From Tribonema minus (lineage: Eukaryota > Sar > Xanthophyceae > Tribonematales > Tribonemataceae), in NCBI GenBank assembly GCA_017506865.1, contig JAFCMP010000198.1, forward strand, positions 1 through 64,000: a stretch of 64,000 nucleotides of DNA, given 5' to 3'. Shown in pieces: positions 22,301 to 30,841 of the stretch. The translations under genes were made by a program, and so were the position numbers. Position 1 is the first letter of the stretch. Every line of letters starts with the position of its first letter. Below the pieces are notes generated by a model. The model made no database searches, was not told the DNA's origin, and worked only from the letters and a program-made list of their open reading frames with translations.

Positions 22301-22954
22301 TGGAAGAATCGAAAGAGCACGAGGACACTCAGCACATCACTTGGTGTTATCGCCCTGCAACAGGCGTCAACGGGCAGGACCTCGTCGTTTATAAAAAACG
22401 CCCCATCATTGACACAACTTATAGTGCAGCTCAGTTCAAAGGAGTCTCTGCTGCGGACTTGCTCTCTGTTTTTCAGCCTTGACCACTCTCCCCCTTCCTT
22501 CTTAGCGCTGGCCCATTGGCGTATTGGTTGCTGCCCCAGAGGCAGCTTCAGAATGACAGAGCAGTGTGCTGATCGCTGCTGTTACTGCCTACGCAGCCCA
22601 TCAGCATTAGGGTAAGCTATGCTGCAGACTTCAACAACGCTCTCCGACTCTAATGCGGAACTTGCTCAGCCTTGCCAGTCAGTGCACATGTCAGCATTGA
22701 TGCATGCCCCCAGAGCAGTCCAAAGCTCACTCGGGTCTATGCATCTCCATCATTCAGTGCTGTGCTTGAGCTTGTGCTTGACACAGCAACGCTGCCTACA
22801 GTCTGTGCCGTGTGCGATGCCGCGCTGCTCACAGTAGCAATGTAGCTGTTTCACGCGCGCGCACCTGCTTGAGCACGGTACTCTTGCCGCTTTCCCCCGC
22901 TCCCAGCAGCAGAATCTTAAAATTTGTCAGTGGTTGGTCGGCTGGCGCTGCCAT
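16308..22954 (-). CDS. Heterotrimeric G-protein alpha subunit, eight exons
   Basis: Exons in transcription order: 22954-22865, 21991-21890, 20937-20842, 20142-20032, 19357-19242, 18478-18313, 17295-17080, 16508-16308. Phases agree at all junctions and the product is 365 residues, the usual family size. It binds and hydrolyses GTP and relays receptor signals at the membrane. Motifs: P-loop GAGESGKST (residues 18-26), switch I TRVRTTG (Arg153 for GTP hydrolysis, Thr157 for magnesium), switch [14 protein letters not shown] (catalytic Gln179), and NKKD (244-247) for guanine specificity. Oddities: the P-loop starts only 17 residues from the first Met, so the N-terminal helix that binds beta-gamma and the MGxxxS lipidation signal are missing unless an upstream exon exists. 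The TCAT loop is not recognisable, and the C-terminus is a Gln/Ser/Pro-rich tail instead of the receptor-contacting end. Class (Gi, Gq or other) cannot be assigned. Confidence 0.93.
16572..16650. repeat. Tandem duplication (46-base period) in the last G-alpha intron
   Basis: Two imperfect copies, 16572-16604 and 16618-16650, share GGCTGG, TTGCAG and AGGAGCT blocks. They lie about 65 bases upstream, in transcription order, of the exon 8 acceptor. No coding content. Confidence 0.7.
17871..18360 (-). repeat. Fourfold array of the G-alpha exon 6 end with its splice donor
   Basis: The 3' end of exon 6 (about 50 bases encoding [13 protein letters not shown], plus the GTGCGG donor) occurs four times: the true exon end at 18305-18360 and three downstream copies in the intron at 18152-18208, 18026-18078 and 17871-17925. 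Spacing is about 126-155 bases. Flanking intronic bits (AGCAAGCAAAG and CTTCAACTTATTTTTG) are repeated too, so the unit is intron plus exon edge, copied in tandem. All three intronic copies keep a GT donor after the AAGCAG or AAACAG end. They could act as decoy 5' splice sites. Confidence 0.9.
18490..18650. repeat. Diverged direct repeat in the G-alpha intron between exons 5 and 6
   Basis: Two stretches, about 18497-18535 and 18591-18630, share GCAGGCGC, GCAT, GTCAGA and CTGTCGG blocks at a spacing of about 95 bases. This is another intronic tandem duplication next to an exon acceptor. Confidence 0.6.
18790..18820. repeat. Perfect 11-bp inverted repeat (hairpin) in a G-alpha intron
   Basis: GCACTGAGGTG at 18790-18800 and its reverse complement at 18810-18820 flank a nine-base loop, and the loop motif GACAAATG is repeated just after. 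It would form a stable hairpin in the intron RNA. No Rho-independent terminator is implied in a eukaryote. Confidence 0.75.
20270..20462. repeat. Dispersed repeat, copy 1 (G-alpha intron)
   Basis: Resembles 31565-31765 in the same orientation: shared blocks include GGTATTGGCAATTCTGC-type sequence, CGGTCTCA, AGTAGCATC, GCGCGCGTCCTC, GAGCGCCT and CTGACCCAGACCCCTGAGC. No coding capacity. Possibly a short non-autonomous element. This copy lies in the intron between exons 3 and 4 of the G-alpha gene. Confidence 0.8.
21661..21900 (-). repeat. Tandem duplication of the G-alpha exon 2 donor region
   Basis: Sequence 21797-21900, covering the end of exon 2 and its GTGAGAGG donor, is repeated at 21661-21775 about 136 bases away inside the intron. 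The intronic copy keeps the CTGCAG|GTGAGAGG junction and the GCTGGGCAGCAGCGCT block. This is a second case in the same gene of an exon edge copied into the adjacent downstream intron. Confidence 0.85.
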
Positions 22955-23910
22955 CACAAGACACCACATCAGCAACGTGCATGAGTGTTGGCGTCAGCAA
23001 CGCGAAACCTGCCGAATGAGATCGTGCTCACAAAGCTGATGACGGTTTCATCGGGCGCAAGGTTCAAGGTGATGATGCCTTTGAGCTGCACTGGGCGCAA
23101 ACAGTGCTGTTGTACTAGGCACCCAGGAGTGCAGATTTGGCAACACACATGTACTTGGGCCAAGAGCCAATTTTCAAGGCACTGATGACGGTACACAGCC
23201 TGCAGTCTACTGCTTCCTACGAGGATCACAGCATGACCACTTTTCTAGCAATGAGTTTGAAACCAGCAAGCTGAACTCATCGCCAACATGTTGGCAGACG
23301 CAGAAGCCGTAGTCTCCGTGTAAAGCAGCCTCTTGAGGTATGTGTTGAAGGCACAGTGATGGCATCCTCTGCGTATCAGAAAATCTGCTCCGGCAGCTCG
23401 GCCACTTTTCAAGGACGCAACAAGCTACGCAGCTGCGCAGCCGATAAACCTGGAAGCCGTTCCGATTGAAGCCAATGCTCACGCTATTGAGTATGAAAGC
23501 GCCCTACGAATGTCAGGCCACAAACGGGGAGGCTTCACCTGCCGCTGGCTTCGCGATCTGCACATCCTCTTTCTGCGTCGACATACACGAGCCCATTGTC
23601 CTCCCCTGTTCTCCTGTTTGCGTGGTGCCTGGTGGCTCTCTATTACTAAAGCGTGAATATATTGTCGAACTCCCGCCCTATGCCTTGCTGCGCATATACG
23701 CTGCTCTTCCTTCTCTGGCGCAAATGCCGCTCCTGTCCAGCCTGGCTGCACTTCCTGCTATAAGCCTCGCTTGCCTCGCCTCGCTGACTCGTGCCGTGCC
23801 GTTCGTGTGGCGTCGTGTACAAGCTCTTCTCAAAGGAGGAATAGCGACGAGCTGCAACAAAACATTTCTAAAGCAGTTTCAGGTGAAATGGAGCGAAGGG
23901 GTGTGAAGTT
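22955..23910. other. Region upstream of the G-alpha gene
   Basis: About 950 bases between the G-alpha first exon and LINE B. I see no convincing gene. It should hold the G-alpha promoter and 5' UTR and possibly a missed upstream exon encoding the missing N-terminal helix; no such exon could be recognised by eye. Confidence 0.4.
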
Positions 23911-23973
23911 GTATATTATGTCCTGGACCGCATGGGCTGCGCGCACGATAAATCGGGCTTGCAATAACTAAAT

Positions 23974-26900
23974 CTACGGAGGAGCCGGCGGTTCGGCGCT
24001 GGCCGGCGAGGGCCGCGGCACTTGCAACAGTGCGATGCGGCGGTAAGCGCTGACGTCGCCATCAGGGGCAATGACTGCGTTCCAGTTGTCGATCACGACA
24101 CGTGTGAGCGCGCGCTGTAGCGCGAGGGAGGTGCGGCGGCGCCAGAAGGCAACGCGCTGCGCGAGATTGTAGCTGCCCTGCGAGCTCTGCTCGGCGAGTG
24201 CGTGTAGCAGCGCTTGGGTGTCGCGTGACATAGCGCCGAAGTGGTCAAAGGCTGCGGAAAATAGGGTGTGTGTAGTGGGGTCCAGGGCCCCTGAGACTAC
24301 GTATGTGTCTATCTTTTCCTGCGAAGCCGATTCAAGCACGCGCTGCACATCGCGCGCGCCCCCCTGAGCCTGACGGAGGCGGGAGGGGCATGAGCTGTCA
24401 CGTATGGTGACGTCTATGCAACAAGCTACTTCAAAGCCGCCGCGCAGTTTAGTGCACCGGCCTGCTGCTACCGCGTCGGCGCTCGGCTGCACTTTAGGGA
24501 CTGGAAGGCAGACCTGGTTGCTGCCAAAGACGATGTCCATGAACTTGTTGAACCCGTGGCGCGCCGCGTAGCGGCGGAAGGGGGCAAGGGTGTCCCGGTC
24601 GAGACCGCGGAGGTGGGCCACCTGCTTGAGCAGCTGAAAGAGCGCGTCTGCGAGCAAGTTGTGTCGCGTGACGTTAAGCCCTTGTGTGCAGCGGCGCAGG
24701 TGGGCACCCGAGTCCACTGGTCTATGGCACTTGGGGCACCGCGCCGCAGCGGGGGCGGGGCGCTCCACGCCCAGGTGGCGCCGCAGCGTCTCGCGGAATT
24801 CCGGCGGGGACATGGTCTCCGCTGGGTCAGTGCTCGGCAATTGCGCCAAGAAACCCATGGCCCCCTTAGAGGCGCCGCTGCGCCACGCCGCGACTGCTTC
24901 CAACGCATTTGCTGCTTCAAGCCGACGCAGCTGCGTGGCGGCGAGCGCTGCGTCTAGCACCCGTGATAGCGCCGCTTGACGCCGCGGCAGCACGGCGGCC
25001 GGCGGGGCCTGGGCAGAGCCTGGCTCGCGCGCCACCGCTGGCGCAGCAGCGCGGCGCGCGCCGGCGCGAGTCCGCATGCCCGGCCCCGCAGCTCCGCCTG
25101 CCCGTTGCAGCAGATCGCGCAGCGCCCGCCATGCGCCGTCGTCCTGGCGCCAGTCCTGGTACCAGACCGTGGGCAGGAGCAGTGCGAGGGCCGCTGCAGC
25201 CTCATCGCTGCCGCTGCGCAGCTGCTGCAGGCAGGTAGCTATCTGGGTGAAGGTGAAGCCATAGCGGGCATGCTCTAGGACGCGGCTGCGTGCCGCGACT
25301 GGAAATGCCGCCAGTGCCGGCCCCATGCACTCGAGGGAACGTGCAGCAAATGCGGCACATGCACGGGGCGCCGCGCCCAGCACGCCAAAGCCACCACTCC
25401 CCAGCCGCAGATGCACGCGTACCTGCTGATGTGCTGGTAGCGTCACTGGGGCCTCGCCACCCCAGTCGGCGCCGCGTACCCATGCCACTGCCGCCGCCCA
25501 CAGAGAGGGCGGCGCCGCCGCCGCCGAAACCGCCGGCGGGCCGCGGCAATCGTCACCCGCCGCCGGCGCGCGCTGGTGGGCCGGCGGCGTAAGACCCGCC
25601 GATGGCTCCTGCGCCAGCGCGGCCACGGCCGCTAGCGTGATGGCGTCGAAGCGCCATAGCTCCTCGTGCGTGAGGGATGGCGCTGTATTGCGCGAGACAT
25701 GCCCTGCGCGGGCGGGGACGGCAAGACGCAGAATGGAGAAGGCAGCCTGCACATCCTCCATCTGCACAAGCTCCGCAACCAGGCGGTCGGTGCCGGGGGC
25801 ACGAAGGGTCGCCGCCACTTGCGCGCGCACGAAGCCCTCGGTGCCGACCGGCACCCCCATCAGCGTGATGCCGTCGTCACATACTGGTACGGGGACATTG
25901 GCGGCGGCAAAGACGGCGGCGGCGCGCTCGCGGGCGCCGCCTGAGGCCGGCACCACCGCCGCGCATTTCGTGACGTTGACCTGAATGTTGAGCTCGCTCA
26001 GCGCCTGTTGTATGAAGCAGAACGCGCGGCCAACGTGGTCGAGCACCGGCGCGTCACAGCTGGGCGTCATGATGGTGAGGTCATCGAGGTAGCCCGGAAG
26101 CGCCAGTTGCGGGAACTTGGCGCGGGCAGCCACCATGGTGCCGCGCAGTGCCAGCGCGAACAGCAGCGGCCCCAATGGGTCGCCCTGCTGCACGCCCTGT
26201 TGGGAGAGGATGATGGCGGCGTCGGCGTGCCCATCTAGGCCAAATTGTAGCCAAGGGGCCCGGCCGGGGCCGTAGATGTGCTCGACGTAGCCGTACAGGC
26301 CAGGCAGATGCTCGGCCACCGCGGTGAGGACTGCCGAGCGCGACAGCGCGTTGAAGGCATTACTGCCGTCAATGGCAAGGAGCACGCCGCCGCACTCATG
26401 CGTGAGCTGCGCCATGAGCGCCACTCTCTCTGCGCCCCCCCGCGCGCCGACCCCAAACTGGCCAATTGGTTCCAGCAGCGCGGAGACGCGGTCCCGGGTG
26501 TCCGTGCAGAAGGTGCGGGCGAACAGGCGGCGGATGGTGTCGCCGCACGCGATGGGGCGCGCCTTCTCGCCCACAGCGCTGAGGCGCGCGGCCGCGTGAA
26601 GGCGCCAAAAGGGGGCGGGCAGCGCGGCGGGGGTGGAGTACACCGCGGTACCCAGCCACGCCAGCAGCTCAAGGAGCCAGTCAACCGTGCGCCCCGACGT
26701 GTGCGCCGTGTGCCGGACGCACTGCTGGAGGTGGGAGTTGCGCAGCCCAGAGGGACCGGCGGCCGAGCCAGGGTTGGCGGCGAGGATGGCCTCGCGTAGC
26801 CCGTCCGCCGTGAATGAAGCGCAGTTGAGTGGTGCCGGCGCCGCCAGCGCCGCCGCCGCCACCAAGCTGCGCGCCCGCGATGCCGCGGCATCCAGCTTCG

Positions 26901-28140
26901 CAGACGCATCGCCAGCTGGGTGTTTAGCCTGCAGTTTATGCAAGGTAGCAGAGTCGCGGGGGGCAGATGTGTCAGCACCCTCCGCCAGCAGCCGCGCGGC
27001 GCGCCCGACGCCGCCCGGCTGCCGCGCCGTCGCCGCCGCGCGTTCCCGCACTGCCGCCGCCGCCTCCGTCATAGACCTAGCGCGGCGCGTGCACGCACGG
27101 GCGGCGCCGCGGCGGCAGAAGGCCAGCGCTGTGCGCGTGAGCAGGTCCAGGTCGCCTGCCACGAAGGCCGCAAAACGGTGCGCCCGCGGCAGGGAGCCGT
27201 CGGGTACAAGCAGCAGGCACGGCAGCAGATGCAGCAGCTTGCACCATGCACCGGCTGTGGCGGACGCCTGTGCCGCTGCCTCAACCCCGTGTGCCTGCGC
27301 TACCGCCGTCTGCGCTTCCCGGAGGCCCGCCAGCGTGGCCGTCAAGGCGGCTGTGAAGTCCGAGCGGTGCTCCAGGCGAATGCGGCGGCCGACCACCAGT
27401 TGCTGCTGCAGAACATAGTCAAAGGAGAGGTCGTCAAGCGCTGCGCGCGCGGGCGAGAGCGGCGCCAGCGTCCAGAGCGGAAGCGCGCTGCGCCATGTTG
27501 GCCCTGCCGCAGCCACAGCGGCAGCTGCGCGGGCGCCGGGGCCGCGCGCGCCGCCGCTGGCTGTAGAGAGGGGGAGGATGGGGGGCAGAGGCGCGACGCG
27601 GGGCCCGTGTGGCCGCTGCGTTGCGGCCGCCCCCCGGGACTTGTACAGGTGGTCGCGCTGGTGCAATTTCGTGCGCACGCACCCTGGCTCGCCGCACGAG
27701 GCGCATGCGCAGAGTAGCAGCTCGGGTTCCACGGCGTAGTAGGTGCCCGCGCCGGCTCGGTGGAGAGTCAAACACTCATCGTCGACCGCCTGCATACGCG
27801 CGAGAAAGTCGGCAGGCACATTCGGATGCTCGCGGCGCTGGTGATCCGCCAGCGTCGTGGCGATGCGGCGCGCCAGCGCCAGCGACGCCGACGTCTGCGC
27901 CGTGAGCGTGTTCGCCTCCCCGTTCCGGCGGAGGCGCGGTTTGGGCACTGGCACCCGAAAGAGGCAGCCAGTGTCATATAAAGGGCAGCGCGGATAGATG
28001 GCAGCTGTTGCAGGCTGAGCGGGCGCCTGCACTGCCTCAGGCTGCGCAGGGTCTATGCCCGCCGCGGCAGCCGCTGCTGCAGCAGCAGCTGCCGCAATGG
28101 CCGCCGGTGCGGCTCCCCCTGAAGTAGAGTCAGACATCAT
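23974..28140 (-). CDS. LINE B ORF2: reverse transcriptase with zinc fingers and restriction-like endonuclease
   Basis: 1388 codons. Copies element RNA into DNA at a nicked target. N-terminal zinc-finger-like parts: CPLYDTGC with a later HQRREH (residues about 53-110) and CASCGEPGC with HQRDH (about 148-168). RT motifs: ARPIACGDTIRRL; motif A AIDGSNAFNALS (about 590); motif B GVQQGDPLGPLLFALAL (about 647); motif C GYLDDL (about 685). Near residue 1134 is CPKCHRPVDSGAHLRRC, the CCHC cluster that precedes the restriction-like endonuclease in R2-type LINEs. CIDVTIRDS near 1245 with a following Lys resembles its PD-(D/E)XK core. No AP-endonuclease domain is seen. The frame is uninterrupted, so the copy may be recent or active. 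Confidence 0.92.
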   Translation of the reverse strand: MMSDSTSGGAAPAAIAAAAAAAAAAAAGIDPAQPEAVQAPAQPATAAIYPRCPLYDTGCLFRVPVPKPRLRRNGEANTLTAQTSASLALARRIATTLADHQRREHPNVPADFLARMQAVDDECLTLHRAGAGTYYAVEPELLLCACASCGEPGCVRTKLHQRDHLYKSRGAAATQRPHGPRVAPLPPILPLSTASGGARGPGARAAAAVAAAGPTWRSALPLWTLAPLSPARAALDDLSFDYVLQQQLVVGRRIRLEHRSDFTAALTATLAGLREAQTAVAQAHGVEAAAQASATAGAWCKLLHLLPCLLLVPDGSLPRAHRFAAFVAGDLDLLTRTALAFCRRGAARACTRRARSMTEAAAAVRERAAATARQPGGVGRAARLLAEGADTSAPRDSATLHKLQAKHPAGDASAKLDAAASRARSLVAAAALAAPAPLNCASFTADGLREAILAANPGSAAGPSGLRNSHLQQCVRHTAHTSGRTVDWLLELLAWLGTAVYSTPAALPAPFWRLHAAARLSAVGEKARPIACGDTIRRLFARTFCTDTRDRVSALLEPIGQFGVGARGGAERVALMAQLTHECGGVLLAIDGSNAFNALSRSAVLTAVAEHLPGLYGYVEHIYGPGRAPWLQFGLDGHADAAIILSQQGVQQGDPLGPLLFALALRGTMVAARAKFPQLALPGYLDDLTIMTPSCDAPVLDHVGRAFCFIQQALSELNIQVNVTKCAAVVPASGGARERAAAVFAAANVPVPVCDDGITLMGVPVGTEGFVRAQVAATLRAPGTDRLVAELVQMEDVQAAFSILRLAVPARAGHVSRNTAPSLTHEELWRFDAITLAAVAALAQEPSAGLTPPAHQRAPAAGDDCRGPPAVSAAAAPPSLWAAAVAWVRGADWGGEAPVTLPAHQQVRVHLRLGSGGFGVLGAAPRACAAFAARSLECMGPALAAFPVAARSRVLEHARYGFTFTQIATCLQQLRSGSDEAAAALALLLPTVWYQDWRQDDGAWRALRDLLQRAGGAAGPGMRTRAGARRAAAPAVAREPGSAQAPPAAVLPRRQAALSRVLDAALAATQLRRLEAANALEAVAAWRSGASKGAMGFLAQLPSTDPAETMSPPEFRETLRRHLGVERPAPAAARCPKCHRPVDSGAHLRRCTQGLNVTRHNLLADALFQLLKQVAHLRGLDRDTLAPFRRYAARHGFNKFMDIVFGSNQVCLPVPKVQPSADAVAAGRCTKLRGGFEVACCIDVTIRDSSCPSRLRQAQGGARDVQRVLESASQEKIDTYVVSGALDPTTHTLFSAAFDHFGAMSRDTQALLHALAEQSSQGSYNLAQRVAFWRRRTSLALQRALTRVVIDNWNAVIAPDGDVSAYRRIALLQVPRPSPASAEPPAPP

Positions 28141-28173
28141 TACGGTGGATGAGGGGAGCGCCGCACCGGCGGC

Positions 28174-30810
28174 TTACAGGCCCGAGGCGCCGCCGCCTCC
28201 CTCCGATGCCGGCGGCTGGGCCGTCGAGGTGGAGAGGAAGCGGTCGGCGGCGGACTGACCTTGGGGCAGCCCGCGCGCGGGGCGTGCAGCGGGGGGTTCC
28301 GCCGCCGAGCCCGGCGTGCGCTCAGCAGCCGTGCGCTTGCGGCTGGCGCGGGGTGTGCCACTGTCGGACATAAGCGCGCTGCTGTCACTGGCAGGCATGG
28401 GGGGCTGCCTACTGCGCGAGGGGGAGGCGCTGCAGTCGCTGCCGTGCCGAGCCGCTGGCGACGATGCGCGCCGACACCGCGAGCGCCCGCGTGAGCAAGA
28501 GCGCGGCGGCTGCCGCGGCGCCGCCGCTGCCTCCAGTGCCACCGCGGGGTCCGCTGCCGCGCTTGCGGCCGCTGCCGCTGCCGCGCTGGCAGCGCCTACA
28601 GCAGGCGGCGGCGCGCCCGCCGCCGCCGCGCCTGCCGCCGCCGCGCCCGCCGCCGTTGCCCCGTCCGCCGCCACCGCCGCCGCAGCGCCAGCCGCTGCAG
28701 AGCTAGCCTCAAGGTCTCCCGCCACGGGCGTGGTGGCCACCGCGCCGGCGGCGTCCGCCGCCGGCACCGCCACGCTCGCAGCGCGCGCCGCTTCCGCTGT
28801 CAGCTGCGCCTCGAGTCGAGCGGTCGCCGCAGCGTTGCGCACCTGCTCTCCTTCGCGCAGGCTCCGTTGCTGCGCCGCCAGCCGCTCCGCACGAACTTGC
28901 TCTGCCAGAGACCGGTCGCGATCGGCCTCAGCAGCCCGCTTTCCCGCCTCGGAGGCTGCCAGCAGCTTTGTCAGTGCCTTGACCTGCTGCTGCAGCCCCT
29001 TCCGCGCGGTCCTCCCCTCCAGGATGCCCCCCTGCAGCTGCTGAATGCGCTGCTCCTGGCCCAGCTGCGCAGGGTCCGCGTCGGCCGCCGGCGGCGGCGG
29101 CGAGGCGCCCGGCGACGCGCTCGCCAGCGCGGGCGTCGAGGCGGCGGCAGCGTCCGTCGCGGCGGCGCCGGTCGCCGCCGGCGCTGGGGGGTGCGAGGCG
29201 GCGGCGCCGGTGGGCGCACGCTGCGTCGCGGCGGCTGCCGCCGCGGCGGCTGCAGCCGTGGCTACCGCAGGGGCACCGGCGGCTGTGCCAGTGGCGGCGG
29301 CTGGCGTGGTGCAGGCCGCGGGGAGCGTGGTGTGCGCGCAGCGCGTTGCCCGGCACTGCTGACCCGGGCGCGTGAAGTGCCGTCGCAAGCAGGACGGGCA
29401 CGCTGTCAGATTGTCAGGGCCCAGCAGCCGCAGCGCTACTTCCGTGCCGTCCACCGCGCATAGGACCGAGTGCGCGAGTCGCCGCGCAACGCCGCGGACC
29501 ACTGTTAGCTCCCAAACACCCGCGGCGCCTGGCGATGCCGCCGACGCCGGCGCCGCGGATGAGGCCGCACCGTTAATGCCTACGCCGCAGGTCTTCAGAG
29601 CGCTGGCCAGCAGCAGAAAGGCGGCGGAAGTGCCGCCGCCGCCCGCCCGCAAGCGCACCGGCGCGATGGGCATGCCAGGAGCTGCGAGTGCGGGCGCAAG
29701 CAGCATTGCAAGCTGCGCTGCAGACCACGCCGCCGGCGCGCCGCGCACGGTGACCGTGACCGGGGCGCTCATGTCACCAGCGCGGGTGATGCGCAGGCGG
29801 AAGCCGCTGAAGCTGAAGTCAGCGGAGTCGCCGACCGTTCCGAGCGCCGCGTCAACGAGCGCGGCCGGCGCCCGCAAGCATAGCGTGCGGAAGTCATCGC
29901 GAGGCGACAGAGGCCCCAGCGTCTCTGCACCCTTGAATAGGGACGCAAGTGAGGCAGCGTCTCCAGCGCCGGCCCTCGCCGCGTCGTGCATGTGCGTGAG
30001 CGCCGCCGCTAGCAGCTGCTGGCGCCCCCGCGTGAGTCGGGCGCGGCGCTGTGCAGCCGCCGCAGGGGTGCTGCGCTCGCGCTCGTGAGGCTGACGGGCC
30101 GGCGCGAGCTCTGCTAACAGTGCGCGGACGCTGGCCGGCAAGGCAGCCAAGTGCTCCTGGGTGTAGCAGGTGACTGGATCCACCGTAAACGAGACTAGGT
30201 CTGTGCCGGCTGCCGCCGCCGGCGGCACAAATGGCTGTCCCTCCGCTGTCGGACGGCCCTGCACGCGCGCCGCCATCGCCATGAGGCGGCCCGCAGCGGC
30301 TCCACCCTGGCGCCCCACCGCCGCGACAGCGGGGGGCACGAAGAAGTACTGCTCCTGTTCCGCGGCGTGGAACATCTCGCTCGCCTGTTGGTATAGCTGC
30401 CCTGGAGTGAGGGCGGATGGGGCTGGGGTTGGCGTGTAGCTGCCTCGGGGAGTGAAGTAGGCTCCATCGTGGCCGTGCAGCAGCCGTGCCTCCTCCCGAA
30501 GCAGGTTGCTCTTCGCTGTAAGCGACGGGGGTGTTGTCGCAGTTTTGGCGGCTTTGGCCGCCCACGAGGCAGCAGCAGCAGGAGGGGTGGCCGCGCGACC
30601 ATTTGGGCCAGCTGGCGTGTCGCCAGTCGCCGCTGGCAGCACCACCTCCATCGCTTCGGATGGCATGAAACGACTTGAAGTTGAAATGGGGCGGGCCCTG
30701 CCCCGCCCCTGGGACACGGTGGCGGCTGCCCCTCGTGGAGGGTGCCGAGCGTTGGCTGAACAGCAGGCACACAGGGTGGGAGTCACCAACGTGGCGCCAG
30801 CAAAATCCAC
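28174..30810 (-). CDS. LINE B ORF1 protein
   Basis: About 878 codons; a Met near 30664 is an alternative start. Likely role: the nucleic-acid-binding partner of the LINE reverse transcriptase. The N-terminal half is Ala/Pro/Gly-rich. Around residues 330-460 there is a compact stretch that could be an RNA-binding fold. Near residue 470 a Cys/His cluster (CPSCLRRHFTRPGQQC then C and H) looks like a zinc-binding segment. Residues about 583-670 are a strong coiled coil rich in Gln, Glu, Ala and Leu, as expected for an oligomerising ORF1 protein. The C-terminus is low-complexity Ala and then Ser/Arg-rich. The stop is 33 bases before the ORF2 start, so reinitiation could express ORF2. The functional assignment is by position and architecture, not a recognised family. 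Confidence 0.72.
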   Translation of the reverse strand: MDFAGATLVTPTLCACCSANARHPPRGAAATVSQGRGRARPISTSSRFMPSEAMEVVLPAATGDTPAGPNGRAATPPAAAASWAAKAAKTATTPPSLTAKSNLLREEARLLHGHDGAYFTPRGSYTPTPAPSALTPGQLYQQASEMFHAAEQEQYFFVPPAVAAVGRQGGAAAGRLMAMAARVQGRPTAEGQPFVPPAAAAGTDLVSFTVDPVTCYTQEHLAALPASVRALLAELAPARQPHERERSTPAAAAQRRARLTRGRQQLLAAALTHMHDAARAGAGDAASLASLFKGAETLGPLSPRDDFRTLCLRAPAALVDAALGTVGDSADFSFSGFRLRITRAGDMSAPVTVTVRGAPAAWSAAQLAMLLAPALAAPGMPIAPVRLRAGGGGTSAAFLLLASALKTCGVGINGAASSAAPASAASPGAAGVWELTVVRGVARRLAHSVLCAVDGTEVALRLLGPDNLTACPSCLRRHFTRPGQQCRATRCAHTTLPAACTTPAAATGTAAGAPAVATAAAAAAAAAATQRAPTGAAASHPPAPAATGAAATDAAAASTPALASASPGASPPPPAADADPAQLGQEQRIQQLQGGILEGRTARKGLQQQVKALTKLLAASEAGKRAAEADRDRSLAEQVRAERLAAQQRSLREGEQVRNAAATARLEAQLTAEAARAASVAVPAADAAGAVATTPVAGDLEASSAAAGAAAAVAADGATAAGAAAAGAAAAGAPPPAVGAASAAAAAAASAAADPAVALEAAAAPRQPPRSCSRGRSRCRRASSPAARHGSDCSASPSRSRQPPMPASDSSALMSDSGTPRASRKRTAAERTPGSAAEPPAARPARGLPQGQSAADRFLSTSTAQPPASEGGGGASGL

Positions 30811-30841
30811 CCAGAAACGTTGAAGTAAAATGTGTGAAGTT

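Larger units (their letters stand above)
23911..30831 (-). mobile_element. LINE B: intact-looking two-ORF non-LTR retrotransposon
   Basis: Contains ORF1 (30810-28174) and ORF2 (28140-23974), both open from end to end on the minus strand. The boundaries are tentative: the ten bases GTGTGAAGTT occur at 23901-23910 and again at 30832-30841 and may be the target-site duplication, giving about 6.9 kb. There is no poly(A) at the 3' end. ORF2 has RT and a C-terminal zinc cluster plus restriction-like endonuclease, as in early-branching R2/CRE-like LINEs. Base composition is much more GC-rich (Ala, Arg and Pro codons ending in C or G) than the surrounding DNA. Confidence 0.88.
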
